Source: Agaribacillus aureus (GTDB lineage Bacteria > Bacteroidota > Bacteroidia > Cytophagales > Cyclobacteriaceae). From it: a stretch of DNA of 64,000 nucleotides. Numbering within the stretch: position 1 is the first letter of the stretch; every line of letters starts with the position of its first letter. Positions 19,515-29,579 of the stretch are shown here, piece after piece. The stretch spans positions 1-64,000 of the forward strand of contig JAUJEB010000002.1 in assembly GCA_030442055.1 (NCBI GenBank). The letters are read 5' to 3'. The position numbers and the translations under genes are program-made. The notes under the pieces were generated by a model. The model saw nothing but the letters and a program-made list of their open reading frames with translations, made no database searches and was not told the origin of the DNA.

Positions 19515-20693
19515 CTACAAATAACTCAGCCACCATTGTCCTTTTTTGATCCTTTTGTAATTCATATACCAGCGACAGGCCGGATAAAGAGCTATTATTA
19601 ACAGTACCCAAACAAAATAAATAAACCAAAGATTTAACTGATAACCTTCCGGAAAACCTGAAGGCGGCCCCAGCCACCAGCTGCTGGCGGTGCCAAACAA
19701 TATTTTTGACCAGATGGCGCAAGCAATATGAATAACCGCAAAATGCAACAGGTAGAAAAAGAAAGGAACTTTTCCAAATACCTTTAAAAAGGCAGTTACC
19801 GGTTCCGACAACCTGTCCAGTACAGCCAATAAAAGAATAGCAGGTCCAAGTGTCATTAATAGATAAAGCAGGGAAGGGGGATATTTTTGGGTGTTAAGTA
19901 TACTTAAAAAGGTATATAACGGGCCCCGCTCCTGTATGGACCATGGCTGCGGGTCACCATAAATGTTCAATCCTCTCAACAATATAAATGTCAGGATCGT
20001 AAAACCGCCAATGGCGGCAAAAGCAACATTTCGTTGGGGCTTTGGCAGGGATAGCAACTTACCGAAAACAAAACCCACACCCATAACACCTACCCAGGGA
20101 ATGATGGGATAGTAGAAAACGACCGGCATGTTTTTAACTAGCACGGTATGGTACTGATGCAAAAATGCCCAGAGCGGTTCCCAAACCCCTAAATTCTCAG
20201 CCCGGATACCATCCAGGGCATTGTGGCCAAAGATCAGTATCAGGCAGACCGTCAGTATTACACGCCATGGCCAATGGATCATGATACTTAGTATGATCAT
20301 TGACCAACCGATGGTCCATAGCACCTGTAAAATGAGCACCTGATAGGGTACCCATTGTACGATGAGATTCCATCCGAAGATCTCGATAAAAATAATCCAT
20401 AGGCCGCGGGTAAATAGAAAGCGGCTCAGGTGTTTTGACGAGCATCCTGTATTTTGCTGATAGAGGTAGGCGCTGGTCCCGGCTAAAAAGACAAAGACAG
20501 GGGCACAAAAATGGGTGATCCAGCGGGTGAAAAATAGGGCTCCAGAAGTAAATTCCAGATCCTCAGGAGCATAAGGGGCCTGACCAAAGAAATGGCGCAC
20601 ATGGTCTAATGCCATAATGATCATTACTATGCCGCGTAAAATATCTATGGAGTCAACCCGTGGCCTGAGGCCTGAAGCTAAATTTGTATTCAT
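19515..20693 (-). CDS. DUF1624 / heparan-alpha-glucosaminide N-acetyltransferase-like membrane protein
   Basis: From ATG 20693 the product is 392 residues; an upstream in-frame extension to 20804 has no hydrophobic or conserved content and is rejected. The opening RVDSIDILRGIVMIIMALDHVRHFF is the signature of the acyltransferase-3-like DUF1624 family related to heparan-alpha-glucosaminide N-acetyltransferase, with the conserved Arg and His in the first helix. About ten hydrophobic segments follow (FFTRWITHFCAPVFVFLAGTS, GVMGVGFVFGK, VFGKVPFFFYLLHFAVIH). Proteins of this type move acyl groups across the membrane onto sugars, but the substrate in bacteria is unknown. It is divergent from the AraC regulator. 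Confidence 0.82.
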   Translation of the reverse strand: MNTNLASGLRPRVDSIDILRGIVMIIMALDHVRHFFGQAPYAPEDLEFTSGALFFTRWITHFCAPVFVFLAGTSAYLYQQNTGCSSKHLSRFLFTRGLWIIFIEIFGWNLIVQWVPYQVLILQVLWTIGWSMIILSIMIHWPWRVILTVCLILIFGHNALDGIRAENLGVWEPLWAFLHQYHTVLVKNMPVVFYYPIIPWVGVMGVGFVFGKLLSLPKPQRNVAFAAIGGFTILTFILLRGLNIYGDPQPWSIQERGPLYTFLSILNTQKYPPSLLYLLMTLGPAILLLAVLDRLSEPVTAFLKVFGKVPFFFYLLHFAVIHIACAIWSKILFGTASSWWLGPPSGFPEGYQLNLWFIYFVWVLLIIALYPACRWYMNYKRIKKGQWWLSYL

Positions 20694-21144
20694 AATTAGT
20701 TGATACGTTATCCACCTGGACAAAGCTGTGTATTGATTAATAGCTCTTGCAACGGAAAAGGAGGATAGGAGGGTTAGGTTTTTAGGTATACAAAAAGTGA
20801 ACAAAGGCGATAGAGAAGATTTCAGAGTAGAAGAGGGGCGTGTAAGCAGTAGCTATAAAAGCCGGGACAAGATATGAAGGGATCACAATTATTTCTTTGC
20901 ACCGGACAGGGCAGTGGCAAATGTTGCCGGAAATAACAACCCCGATGTGTGCTGGTGCGTAATCAGTTTTTAAGCAACGAATGGAATTAAATCCTTAAAT
21001 TTGAGTATCAATAAGATATTATAAAGATTTTATGCCAGGATCAAAAATAAGTGTGAACTCCCGTACCAAAATCTATCCGGACAGACAGGATTGCTCGGGC
21101 CTGCTATTAATTGCGGGTAAAGACCTCAAAATTGATAACTGACC
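20694..21144. other. Divergent intergenic region with a possible short ORF
   Basis: This 451-base gap separates the acyltransferase-like gene (minus) from the AraC gene (plus). It should hold both promoters, but no full TAnnTTTG match was found. A 36-codon ORF (21032-21142) ends two bases before the AraC start and is listed separately. Nothing else was recognised. Confidence 0.5.
21032..21142 (+). CDS. Possible 36-residue ORF immediately upstream of the AraC gene
   Basis: ATG 21032 opens a 36-codon frame ending at TGA 21140-21142, two bases before the AraC ATG. The peptide (MPGSKISVNSRTKIYPDRQD and onward) resembles nothing I know. The close spacing would allow translational coupling, but chance is a fair explanation. 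Confidence 0.2.
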   Translation: MPGSKISVNSRTKIYPDRQDCSGLLLIAGKDLKIDN

Positions 21145-21960
21145 ATGCAGAGAACCGTGCAAGCCATTAATTTCAAAAACAAAATTGAGGATAACATGTC
21201 TGTGAAGGTTTCAAGAATGAAGCCTGTCATCAAACCGACTACCCCACACAAGCATGCCGGATATCACGAGCTTATCTTTTTATCCAGAGGATCCGGAATG
21301 CATTCCATTGATGATAATCATTTTGATGTTAAGCCGTTTATAGGGTTTTATCTTAAACCGGGACAAGTGCATTGCTGGGATTTTTCACAGATACCGGAGG
21401 GATTTGTTATTTTATTCAGAGAGGAAGTGATGTCAGCTTTTGGTAATACCCTGAATAATCTGTTCAGGATGGCTGAAAAGTTTGATTTGCCGGAAAATAC
21501 AAGCTTGTTTGGTCTTTTGGAACAGTTTTATCAGGAATACAAAACAGGGAGTAACCCGGGCATACTTGGTGCTTATCTCAACCTGACTTTACTTAAAACA
21601 CTGGAATTGGCAGATACACCATTGGAAATCGAGCCTTCCATTGTCGCTGAATTTTATCGATTTAAGACCATGGTAAACGAGCATTTCCAGAATCTTAGGC
21701 AAATAACCGACTACGCGGAACTTATGAACATCAGTACGCATAGACTCAATGCCATTTGCAGATCCGCCGCACATACCTCAGCCATCAATATAATCAGGGA
21801 AAGAATATTAAAGGAGGCTAAAAATATGCTAACGCATACCAGCCTTAATGTCTCCGAAATTGCTTACAGGCTAAACTTCAGCGATACCTCTAATTTTATC
21901 AAGTTTTTTAAATCACTTACTTCCCTGACACCTTTACAATATCGATCGGAACTTAAATAA
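21145..21960 (+). CDS. AraC-family transcriptional regulator with cupin sensor
   Basis: A 271-residue regulator. The N-terminal part has the cupin-like pattern of AraC sensors (HKHAGYHELIFLSRGSGMH, then GFYLKPGQVHCWDF). The C-terminal 100 residues form the double helix-turn-helix domain: ITDYAELMNISTHRLNAICR and LNVSEIAYRLNFSDTSNFIKFFKSLTSLTPLQYR, with the usual second-motif consensus. It is divergent from the acyltransferase-like gene and upstream of a TonB-receptor-like gene; either could be its target. The ligand is unknown. A 16-bp perfect palindrome (21999-22014) lies 38 bases past its stop codon. Confidence 0.9.
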   Translation: MQRTVQAINFKNKIEDNMSVKVSRMKPVIKPTTPHKHAGYHELIFLSRGSGMHSIDDNHFDVKPFIGFYLKPGQVHCWDFSQIPEGFVILFREEVMSAFGNTLNNLFRMAEKFDLPENTSLFGLLEQFYQEYKTGSNPGILGAYLNLTLLKTLELADTPLEIEPSIVAEFYRFKTMVNEHFQNLRQITDYAELMNISTHRLNAICRSAAHTSAINIIRERILKEAKNMLTHTSLNVSEIAYRLNFSDTSNFIKFFKSLTSLTPLQYRSELK

Positions 21961-21998
21961 TGAAACCGAGCATGACTTAATCGGCATAAACCGCGTGT

Positions 21999-22014
21999 CG
22001 CTAAAGCTTTAGCG
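21999..22014. repeat. 16-bp perfect palindrome cgctaaagctttagcg
   Basis: The site reads the same on both strands and lies between the AraC gene and the beta-barrel gene start at 22161. No T-run follows, so it is not a standard terminator. It could be an operator for the receptor gene or a REP-like fragment. Confidence 0.45.
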
Positions 22015-22160
22015 GAGGCGCAAGGGAATGATTATAATAATAGGTGATGTTGCATGTGACCGAAAAAATAAATTTTAAACACGTGAAATCTACCATCATT
22101 TGCAGAAATGTACCGTATTTTTTCCAGTGCATCATCTTTTTTTGCGATCAAAACAATTTT

Positions 22161-24623
22161 ATGAAAAACCTTCTTCTGTTTTTAACCATACTGTTTTTTT
22201 CCCAAACCCTGTTTGGTCAATCAGGTATTAAAGGACAATTAGTCGACAAGGTAGAAAACGCACCCATTGAGTACGCAAGCGTGGCAATCTATTTAAAGGG
22301 TGATAGTGCTTTGGTGACCGGCGCTGTCACGGCTGAAGATGGCTCTTTTTACATTGAGCCGGTAAAACCAGGCAACTACTACCTGGTTGCTCAATTTATG
22401 GGATATGAGCGCAAAACGGTTGAGAACGTAATGGTAGTAAAAAATAAAGTAGCAGACCTGCGGGTAATTACCCTGTTGCCCCATCAAAAATTGCTTGATG
22501 AGATACAAGTAACCGGTGAAAAAGTCACCGCCATCCATAAAGTTGACCGGCAGGTATTTGAGGCTGGAAAGTTTCAATCCAGCCAGGGAGGTACTGCTAC
22601 CGATGTTCTCAGAAACTTGCCGGGCGTTAGTGTAGATGGCCAGGGGGAAATTGCTGTTAGAGGCACTACCGGCTTTGTGGTGTTGGTTAATGGAAAACCC
22701 GTTCAAACGGATGCCTCGGTGATCCTCAATCAGCTACCGGCGAATGCCATTCAAAACGTCGAATTGATTACGGCACCATCGGCCAAATACGACCCGGAGG
22801 GCAAGGCAGGGATCATTAATATTATCACTGATAAAGGGGCGACTGATGGATTTTTTGCTCAGGTTAATACCAGGATCGGTCTGCCTTCCATTGAAGACTA
22901 CGACAACGCCGAATACGCTCAACGCTATGGCGGTGATTTCATTCTCAATTACCGGAAGGGCAAGTGGGATCTGTCGGTAGGGGGCAGTTATCTACGCCAT
23001 GACATTTCAGGGCGCAGGGAAGGTGATGTATTTACCATTATTCAGGATACACTGACCCACTTTCCTTCGGACGGGGAGAGAAGTTTTGATGAAGTGAATT
23101 ATGCCGGGAGGTTTACAGTGAGCTTCACGCCAACCACCAGGGACAGCTATAGCCTTGGGTTTTATGCCGGCAAAAGAAGTAAGGATCGCACTGCCGATAT
23201 TTTGTACAACGACAACCATGCCAGCTACCGGGGTGAACGGCTTCATACCTTACAATATTTTAATGAAAACCTTAGAATTCGCAAGGGTGATGTTGTACTG
23301 GGAAGCTTTGACTATAGCCATGACTTTGAAAATAAAGCAAAAATCTCTACCTCGCTGCTCTATGAATATACCTTGCTGGGCGGGCCAACGACCAACCGCA
23401 ATCTGGGGTGGCCCAATACCAGTGTGGTGTTGCAGGATGAGTTTAATACCAACGACAATCCTTTGAATGGTGTGCGATGGCAGATAGATTACCGGTTAAA
23501 ACCTTTTGCCCTGGGTAATGTCGAGGTTGGATATCAATATCGAAATCTGGATCATACCGGTGATTTTGTTTATGAAAGAAAGAACAACGAAACTGGAATT
23601 TTTGAATTGGTACCTGAGTTTTCCAGCTCGGTAGACCTCAGGAGACAGATCCATGCCGTATATGGCCAGCTTTCCGGTAAAAAGGGCAAATGGCATTATG
23701 GTGCCGGCCTGAGGCTGGAAATTATGGACCGAGAGCTAGACCTGAAGGACAAAGCCGGCACTTTGGATACTACTTACCTGTATGATTTTGTCAAGCCATA
23801 TCCATCGGCCAATATTCAGTATGATGTTAACAATGCACTAAAAATTAAAGCGGCCTACAGCAGGCGCGTAGAGCGGACCACCACCTTTAAGATGAACCCC
23901 TTTCCCGAGCGGGAGCATTCCGAGACCCTGGAACAGGGCGATCCGGAACTATTGCCTGAATTTATCGACCTGGTTGAATTAGGCGCAATCAAAGATTTTG
24001 GTAATAATTCAATATTTGCTACTGCTTATTTTAGAAATGTGAAAAACCTCGTAAATCGGGTGAATACGGTTTACAATGACACGATCCTAAACAGGATTTA
24101 TTCCAACGTAGGCACCGGCCGGTCGTTTGGGTTGGAACTGGGCACAGAACTTCAACTGGCAGGGTGGTGGAAAATGTTTGCAGGTGGGAATTTATATAAC
24201 TTCGAAATTGATGGCACTTTTGATAACAGGCCCGTTAATACTTCCAACTGGATATACTCTTTTAATGCAAACACTACTTTTGATCTGCCCAGGGCCTTTA
24301 GCTTGCAATGGTCTGTCAACTACATTTCGGGCAGGAATACCGCACAGGGTGAAGACTCCCGGTTCCTGTCTCCGAATCTTACGTTGAAAAAGAGCTTTTC
24401 CGGTAAAAGGCTGACTGCCACACTCCAGTGGCTCAATATGGATCTTGGGCTGCTGGAAAGCAATGAACAACGTATTACCACGATGCGTGAAGGGGAGTTT
24501 TTTACCACTACCAATTATGTCTATGAAGCAGACGTAGTGATGCTCAATCTGAGTTATACCATCAATAAATCGAATAATAAAGCCAGGTTTATCAAGAGTG
24601 AATTTGGAGAAAAAGAATTTTGA
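22161..24623 (+). CDS. TonB-receptor-like outer-membrane beta-barrel protein
   Basis: ATG 22161 gives an 820-residue protein with a signal peptide (LLLFLTILFFSQTLFGQ); a 39-codon extension to 22044 before it is not signal-like. Residues 20-110 are a carboxypeptidase-like regulatory domain (GIKGQLVDKVENAPIEYASVAIY, GYERKTVENV). A plug domain follows (GTATDVLRNLPGVSVDGQGEIAVRG, VELITAPSAKYDPEGKAGIINIIT) and then a beta-barrel (OMP_b-brl_3 type). These proteins bind and import ligands such as metal chelates, oligosaccharides or peptides using TonB energy, or act as signal receptors. No SusD partner or sigma/anti-sigma pair is next to it, so a glycan-uptake role is not supported. The upstream AraC regulator may control it. 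Confidence 0.88.
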   Translation: MKNLLLFLTILFFSQTLFGQSGIKGQLVDKVENAPIEYASVAIYLKGDSALVTGAVTAEDGSFYIEPVKPGNYYLVAQFMGYERKTVENVMVVKNKVADLRVITLLPHQKLLDEIQVTGEKVTAIHKVDRQVFEAGKFQSSQGGTATDVLRNLPGVSVDGQGEIAVRGTTGFVVLVNGKPVQTDASVILNQLPANAIQNVELITAPSAKYDPEGKAGIINIITDKGATDGFFAQVNTRIGLPSIEDYDNAEYAQRYGGDFILNYRKGKWDLSVGGSYLRHDISGRREGDVFTIIQDTLTHFPSDGERSFDEVNYAGRFTVSFTPTTRDSYSLGFYAGKRSKDRTADILYNDNHASYRGERLHTLQYFNENLRIRKGDVVLGSFDYSHDFENKAKISTSLLYEYTLLGGPTTNRNLGWPNTSVVLQDEFNTNDNPLNGVRWQIDYRLKPFALGNVEVGYQYRNLDHTGDFVYERKNNETGIFELVPEFSSSVDLRRQIHAVYGQLSGKKGKWHYGAGLRLEIMDRELDLKDKAGTLDTTYLYDFVKPYPSANIQYDVNNALKIKAAYSRRVERTTTFKMNPFPEREHSETLEQGDPELLPEFIDLVELGAIKDFGNNSIFATAYFRNVKNLVNRVNTVYNDTILNRIYSNVGTGRSFGLELGTELQLAGWWKMFAGGNLYNFEIDGTFDNRPVNTSNWIYSFNANTTFDLPRAFSLQWSVNYISGRNTAQGEDSRFLSPNLTLKKSFSGKRLTATLQWLNMDLGLLESNEQRITTMREGEFFTTTNYVYEADVVMLNLSYTINKSNNKARFIKSEFGEKEF

Positions 24624-25217
24624 GCAGGTATCAGACCAGCTATGTGTTAAGAGAGCAGTTGCTTGCCTGAAAAGGTTTTGGACTGTGTGGCAAAGGGCAT
24701 ATTTATTTTTGATCTTATCTCAAGCCTTTACGATAAGAATAGCCAGATGAGCCACACTTTTCATCTGAATCCAAGGCAAAACCGGGACACGCTTCAGCCA
24801 TTATTATATCAAGGATATTATTAAATGTATTTCCTGGAATTCGGATGCCCTTATTCAAAGAACGAATACAATAAGTATGGTTGCGAGTGAATGGATAGTC
24901 TGCAAGGCCAACAACGGTTGAGAAGTCTTTAATAAAAAGACACATAAGTAAGCTTTTTCCGGTATTTGAAGAGTAACTGTTTGCTACCGCAATCTAGGTC
25001 GATCACCATTTTCAAATAGATTTGCTTATCAGTACCTTATGGTTTAGCTTACTCACTCTGGTCGAATTCTTTGTATTTTCAAATATAAAATTTCCAATGT
25101 CAGCCTCGGAAAACTTACACTCAAGAATTCAGGACTTTACTGTATTGCAAGGTTGATGGGTTACTTACCGAATGTTTTAGTCAATAAACTAATAAATCAC
25201 AATATATTTTTTTAACT
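24624..25217. other. 594-base intergenic region, no supported gene
   Basis: Both flanking genes are on the plus strand. A 76-codon minus-strand frame (24715-24945) exists, but its composition and lack of recognisable motifs give no reason to call it. The final 150 bases are AT-rich and probably hold the promoter of the LamG-domain gene; no exact promoter match was found. Confidence 0.5.
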
Positions 25218-28200
25218 ATGTTTAGAAAACCTTCAAACCTATTGGCGCTGGCGCTGGTTGGGTGGCTTTTTTTTCCTGGGGTACTACACGCTCAGGACTG
25301 GGTTTCAGGATACGAGTATCGATTACCAATTACTATACAAGGATCACAGGTTCCCAGTGCACAAACAGATTTTCCCGTATTGATTGTCATGAATGGAACG
25401 GATTTTACCAGTAACCTCGAAGGCAATGCCAGATCAGACGGTTTCGACATCATCTTTACCGGTAATGATGGTTTTACCCAATTGGATCATGAACTGCAGC
25501 GGTATAATGAGACAACCAATGAACTGATTGCATGGGTAAAAGTAGACTTGACAGGATCGGATCAAATAATCTATGCTTATTACGGCAAACCAGCGGCATC
25601 TACAGACCAATCTACCTCCAATGTTTGGTCCAATGGCTTCCGGGCAGTCTGGCACCTGGAAGAAGACCCAAATGGAGACCCTGCTGATGGGATCATTGAT
25701 GACTCAGGGTTTGGCAATCATGGTACACCCAATGGCGGTATGCTTACCGCTAACCTTATTGGCGGACAAATCGGCAATGGCTTGAGCCTGGATGGCATAG
25801 ATGACTTTATCGATGTCATCAACTCCTCTTCCTTGCAGATCACCGACAACACCATTACCCTCAGTGCATGGGTAAACATCAATCCAGGCCTTGACAATGA
25901 CGAGGGGATCATACTCAAAGGGGCAAATAATGACGAAAGTTTTCTCCTGGGGACGGGAGGAATTGGTAGTGACGAGCTGATGAGGTTCAGGGTCAATAAC
26001 AGTGCAGAAAACTCCCAGGCTGGGGTAATACCTACTACTGACACTTGGCACTACATCGTTGGTGTATATGATGGCAGCAATCGAATAGGATATCTCGATG
26101 CCGGGACAGCGGTCTTCACAGATGCTATGACTGACAATATAGAGCATGACCCTTTGGATCCGATCTATCTGGGAAGAAGAGCAAATAGCCGCTATTATGA
26201 GGGGCAAATGGACGAGCTTCGTATCTCTGATACCCCAAGATCTTCTGACTGGATCCAGATTGAATTTAACAACCAGGCCACTCCTTCTGGTTTTATTTCT
26301 TTGGGATCCCGTGAATCGTGTACAGCACCGGTTCCCGATGGAGGCACGGCCACCGCTACTAATGAATTTATGTTTTCCGGTGGTCTCACTACTATTACGC
26401 TGAGCGGCCAGACTGGGGGGGGCATCAACTGGCAGGAGTCCACCGACAACATCAATTTTTCCAGCGTTACCGGAGGCTCCGGAGACGGTACTACCACTTA
26501 CACCACGGCTTCACTTACCCAGGATACCTGGTACAGGGCTCTTATTTCCAATACCGGGGGCTGTGAAACCGTGGCTGTGTTTTCCACTACAGCTGCGGTG
26601 AGCATCAAAACTCCTTTTATCGATGTTTATAGTTTCCGTAAGCTCATTACCATCCCTGCATCAAGCATTTCAGGAGCCGGAGTCCTGTCAGACTTCCCTG
26701 TTTTAATCAGTCTGGTGGATACAGACCTGATACTGGCAAACGGAAAGGTGCAGAACTCCAACGGATGGGACATATTTTTTACTTCCGGTGATGGAAGTAC
26801 GCGGCTGTTCCACGAGATACAGCAATATGACGGTGCCACGGGAACATACATTGCATGGGTCAGGACCGATCTTTCACCCTCTGTAGATACGGAGATCTAC
26901 ATGTATTATGGCAATTGTGATCCTTCGCTTACAAACCCGTCCAATACCAGTACCTGGAATTCAGGATACCAGGCCGTATTGCATTTGCAAGAGTCAGGGA
27001 ATGGAACGGACAATGAATATGCGGGATCCACTATCAACAATCATCCTGGCACTGGAGGAGGATTAGCCGGAGCTGGCGATCCTGCCGGCACACCCACACG
27101 TGTAGCTGGTAAATTCGGATTTGCCCAGGATTTTGATGATGCAGGGACCCAAGATCACATACGTCTCAATGCAGTAAATGATGCTACTTGGACCGCGGTA
27201 ACAGTTCAGGCTTGGGTCAATCCCGATGACGCCGAAGATGATCGTCTTTTTGGCAAGAGTTGGGGCACCGCAACGGATAACCAGACCTGGTTGTTGCGAA
27301 AAAACCTGGATGGAGATTTGGGAACACGTATGAGGACGGATACCAACAACGAACCAGGTTTTGATCCGGGTAACGGGCTTACCACCGGTGCCTGGCAACT
27401 GACGGTAGTAACCTGGGATGCCACAGACAATCAACTGAGGATCTATCTTAACGGAACGCTGGCAGGAACTGCTGCTCTGAATGGAAACACCTTATATACC
27501 ACCCCTGGGGTGGACGAGCCCACTATTGGAAATACCACAACACTGAACCGGGGTTTTGATGGCCAAATACAAGAGGTCCGGGTGTCAAACGTAGCCAGAT
27601 CGGCAGATTGGTTGGCCACAGAATTCAATAACCAGAACGATCCTTCCTCCTTTTATTCGGTAGAGCCTGAAGAAGCCCGGTTCTATTGGCTGGGGAGTGC
27701 GAGCAGTGATTGGGGAGATCCTGCCAACTGGGGAGGCTGTCAAATCCCGGGTATGGGTGAGAGTATCAGAGTTCCTAATCAAACCTTCGATCCCATTTTA
27801 GATCAGAATAGAACGATTGCAGACCTTATTATTGAAAACGGTGCTTCTGTGGACGTAAATGGTTTCAACCTGAGTCTGACAGGAGACTTATTGAATGATG
27901 GAACTTTTAATCAATCCAATGGAACGGTGACCTTCACAGGTTCCTCGGGCCATGCCATATCCGGTGCGAATTCTTCCACTTTTAACAATTTGACTATCAG
28001 CAATACATCCGGTGTGGACATTGCCACCTCAACTACAGTCAATGGCACGATCACTTTTACCAATGGGCATCTGATCATTGGAGATGCTGACCTCACTATC
28101 GGTGGTTCCGGAAGCCTCAGCGGTTTTGGCAGCAGTAGCTATGTGGTTACCAATGGTACAGGAGAATTGTGCCAAGATGCGATAGGGTCGACCCGAACCG

Positions 28201-29165
28201 GCAACATCATTTTCCCGGTGGGCAAAGTCATAGGCTCCTACACACCGGTAACTATCAACAATGCCGGAACAGGTGATAACTTTTGTGTTCAGGTCTGCGA
28301 TGGCATAACAGATAATGGCACCTGTGCGACTGGTACCGCTATTACCACAGAGGTGGTAGACCAGACCTATTTCATTTCGGAGGCTATACCCGGCGGTTCG
28401 GATGTTACTCTTACCTTGCAGTGGAATGCTGCTGAGGAATTGGCATCTTTTGATCGTACCTTATGTTCTATTGGACATTTTAACGGTAGCTGGGGAACTG
28501 TCACCGACGATGGCCCCGCCCAAGGCACTAACCCGTATACCAGAACAGCCACCAATGTCACTAACTTTTCTCCCTTTAGCCTTGAATCTGCATCCCATAC
28601 GCTGCCCATCGGGCTTCACTACTTCGAAGCTAAGGTGGTGGACAGCTTTGTGGAACTGGGATGGGAAACACTCACTGAGTTAAACAACGATTTTTTTACC
28701 ATCGAGAGGTCTAAAGACGGTATCAATTTCAATTGGCTTGGGACAGTAAAAGGGGCTGGAACATCCCATGAAAGCAGGGAATATCTGCTCATTGATGAAT
28801 CGCCTTACCTGGGTTTGTCTTACTATCGCTTAACACAAACCGACTTCGACGGCAATTCAGTGCAGCATTTGCTTGTGTCAGTAGTAGTTGATGATCAGGA
28901 GGCACCCGCAATAAAAATCCAACCCAATCCGGGCAGGTGTCAGGATATAAAAGTAATGCTGAGCGGGTTTACCGCCAACGTCAAAACCGATGTATACATT
29001 ATGGACTTCAAGGGACAAAAAGGGTATGTATCCGAATATGTGATCAAGGATACCGGCGCTCAGGAACTTCCTCTAAAAGAACTTGATTTGTCCGCAGGGT
29101 TGTACATTCTTGAGTTGAAAAACAATTTTGAATCAGCCAAGGTCAAATTTTTCATTCTGGAATAG
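25218..29165 (+). CDS. Secreted protein with duplicated DUF2341-LamG units and T9SS type A tail
   Basis: The 1315-residue product has a signal peptide (LALALVGWLFFPGVLHAQ). A DUF2341 domain (about 30-120; YEYRLPITIQGSQVP, IYAYYGKPAA) and a LamG/concanavalin-like domain (about 195-340; LQITDNTITLSAWVNI, GQMDELRISDTPRSSDWI) are followed by an Ig-like stretch. The same DUF2341-LamG pair recurs at about 470-570 and 640-780 (FRKLITIPASSIS, IYMYYGNCDP, TVQAWVNPDDAED, GQIQEVRVSNVARSADWL). A filament-like region rich in NGTITF/NSNG motifs comes next. The final 75 residues (IKIQPNPGRCQDIKVML, YIMDFKGQKG, LSAGLYILELK) are a type A T9SS sorting domain. LamG domains commonly bind glycans, so a surface or secreted binding protein is likely. 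Confidence 0.88.
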   Translation: MFRKPSNLLALALVGWLFFPGVLHAQDWVSGYEYRLPITIQGSQVPSAQTDFPVLIVMNGTDFTSNLEGNARSDGFDIIFTGNDGFTQLDHELQRYNETTNELIAWVKVDLTGSDQIIYAYYGKPAASTDQSTSNVWSNGFRAVWHLEEDPNGDPADGIIDDSGFGNHGTPNGGMLTANLIGGQIGNGLSLDGIDDFIDVINSSSLQITDNTITLSAWVNINPGLDNDEGIILKGANNDESFLLGTGGIGSDELMRFRVNNSAENSQAGVIPTTDTWHYIVGVYDGSNRIGYLDAGTAVFTDAMTDNIEHDPLDPIYLGRRANSRYYEGQMDELRISDTPRSSDWIQIEFNNQATPSGFISLGSRESCTAPVPDGGTATATNEFMFSGGLTTITLSGQTGGGINWQESTDNINFSSVTGGSGDGTTTYTTASLTQDTWYRALISNTGGCETVAVFSTTAAVSIKTPFIDVYSFRKLITIPASSISGAGVLSDFPVLISLVDTDLILANGKVQNSNGWDIFFTSGDGSTRLFHEIQQYDGATGTYIAWVRTDLSPSVDTEIYMYYGNCDPSLTNPSNTSTWNSGYQAVLHLQESGNGTDNEYAGSTINNHPGTGGGLAGAGDPAGTPTRVAGKFGFAQDFDDAGTQDHIRLNAVNDATWTAVTVQAWVNPDDAEDDRLFGKSWGTATDNQTWLLRKNLDGDLGTRMRTDTNNEPGFDPGNGLTTGAWQLTVVTWDATDNQLRIYLNGTLAGTAALNGNTLYTTPGVDEPTIGNTTTLNRGFDGQIQEVRVSNVARSADWLATEFNNQNDPSSFYSVEPEEARFYWLGSASSDWGDPANWGGCQIPGMGESIRVPNQTFDPILDQNRTIADLIIENGASVDVNGFNLSLTGDLLNDGTFNQSNGTVTFTGSSGHAISGANSSTFNNLTISNTSGVDIATSTTVNGTITFTNGHLIIGDADLTIGGSGSLSGFGSSSYVVTNGTGELCQDAIGSTRTGNIIFPVGKVIGSYTPVTINNAGTGDNFCVQVCDGITDNGTCATGTAITTEVVDQTYFISEAIPGGSDVTLTLQWNAAEELASFDRTLCSIGHFNGSWGTVTDDGPAQGTNPYTRTATNVTNFSPFSLESASHTLPIGLHYFEAKVVDSFVELGWETLTELNNDFFTIERSKDGINFNWLGTVKGAGTSHESREYLLIDESPYLGLSYYRLTQTDFDGNSVQHLLVSVVVDDQEAPAIKIQPNPGRCQDIKVMLSGFTANVKTDVYIMDFKGQKGYVSEYVIKDTGAQELPLKELDLSAGLYILELKNNFESAKVKFFILE

Positions 29166-29248
29166 AAGAAAAGCCAGGGATTTGGTACAAGTTTTTAGCT
29201 CGCGCCTTTAAAGACTTTATTTTGTGAGTTTTACAGTTATTTATTGGA

Positions 29249-29407
29249 TTGATTTTTACATTATTTTTAGGCATTATCTATTTACCGGTTTACCACCAAT
29301 TGAGGCGAAAGGGAAAATTGATCCTGGAAGCGATGGAAGGTGGGAGCGTAACCTACGATCCCGGTGAGCGCAATGTTGCAAAAACAGAGGGTAGGGAGGA
29401 ACAATAA
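29249..29407 (+). CDS. Possible small membrane protein or gene remnant
   Basis: A frame from TTG 29249 to TAA 29407 encodes a hydrophobic N-terminus (FTLFLGIIYLPVYHQL) followed by a charged tail (RRKGKLILEAMEGGSVTYDP and onward). The layout, one membrane span then a soluble tail, looks protein-like, but the start codon is weak (an upstream TGA is at 29225-29227) and no relative is recognised. It could be the 3' end of a lost gene. Confidence 0.3.
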   Translation: MIFTLFLGIIYLPVYHQLRRKGKLILEAMEGGSVTYDPGERNVAKTEGREEQ

Positions 29408-29579
29408 CCAGTGGCCGATGAATTGACCGATATATTTTTAATGAAGTCTTCTTATTTTGATTCCTTTAAAGTAGGCATATCTATATTAGGTCCGATGCTT
29501 ACCAGCCTGTCCAGTAAGTTGATAGAGTTTTGATCTATCCCGGTTTGATTATTTAATAGTCAGACATCTTCCCGGATGA

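Noticed and set aside
24715-24945. 76-codon minus-strand ORF
   Set aside because: No recognisable motif, signal peptide or coupling to another gene; better treated as non-coding.
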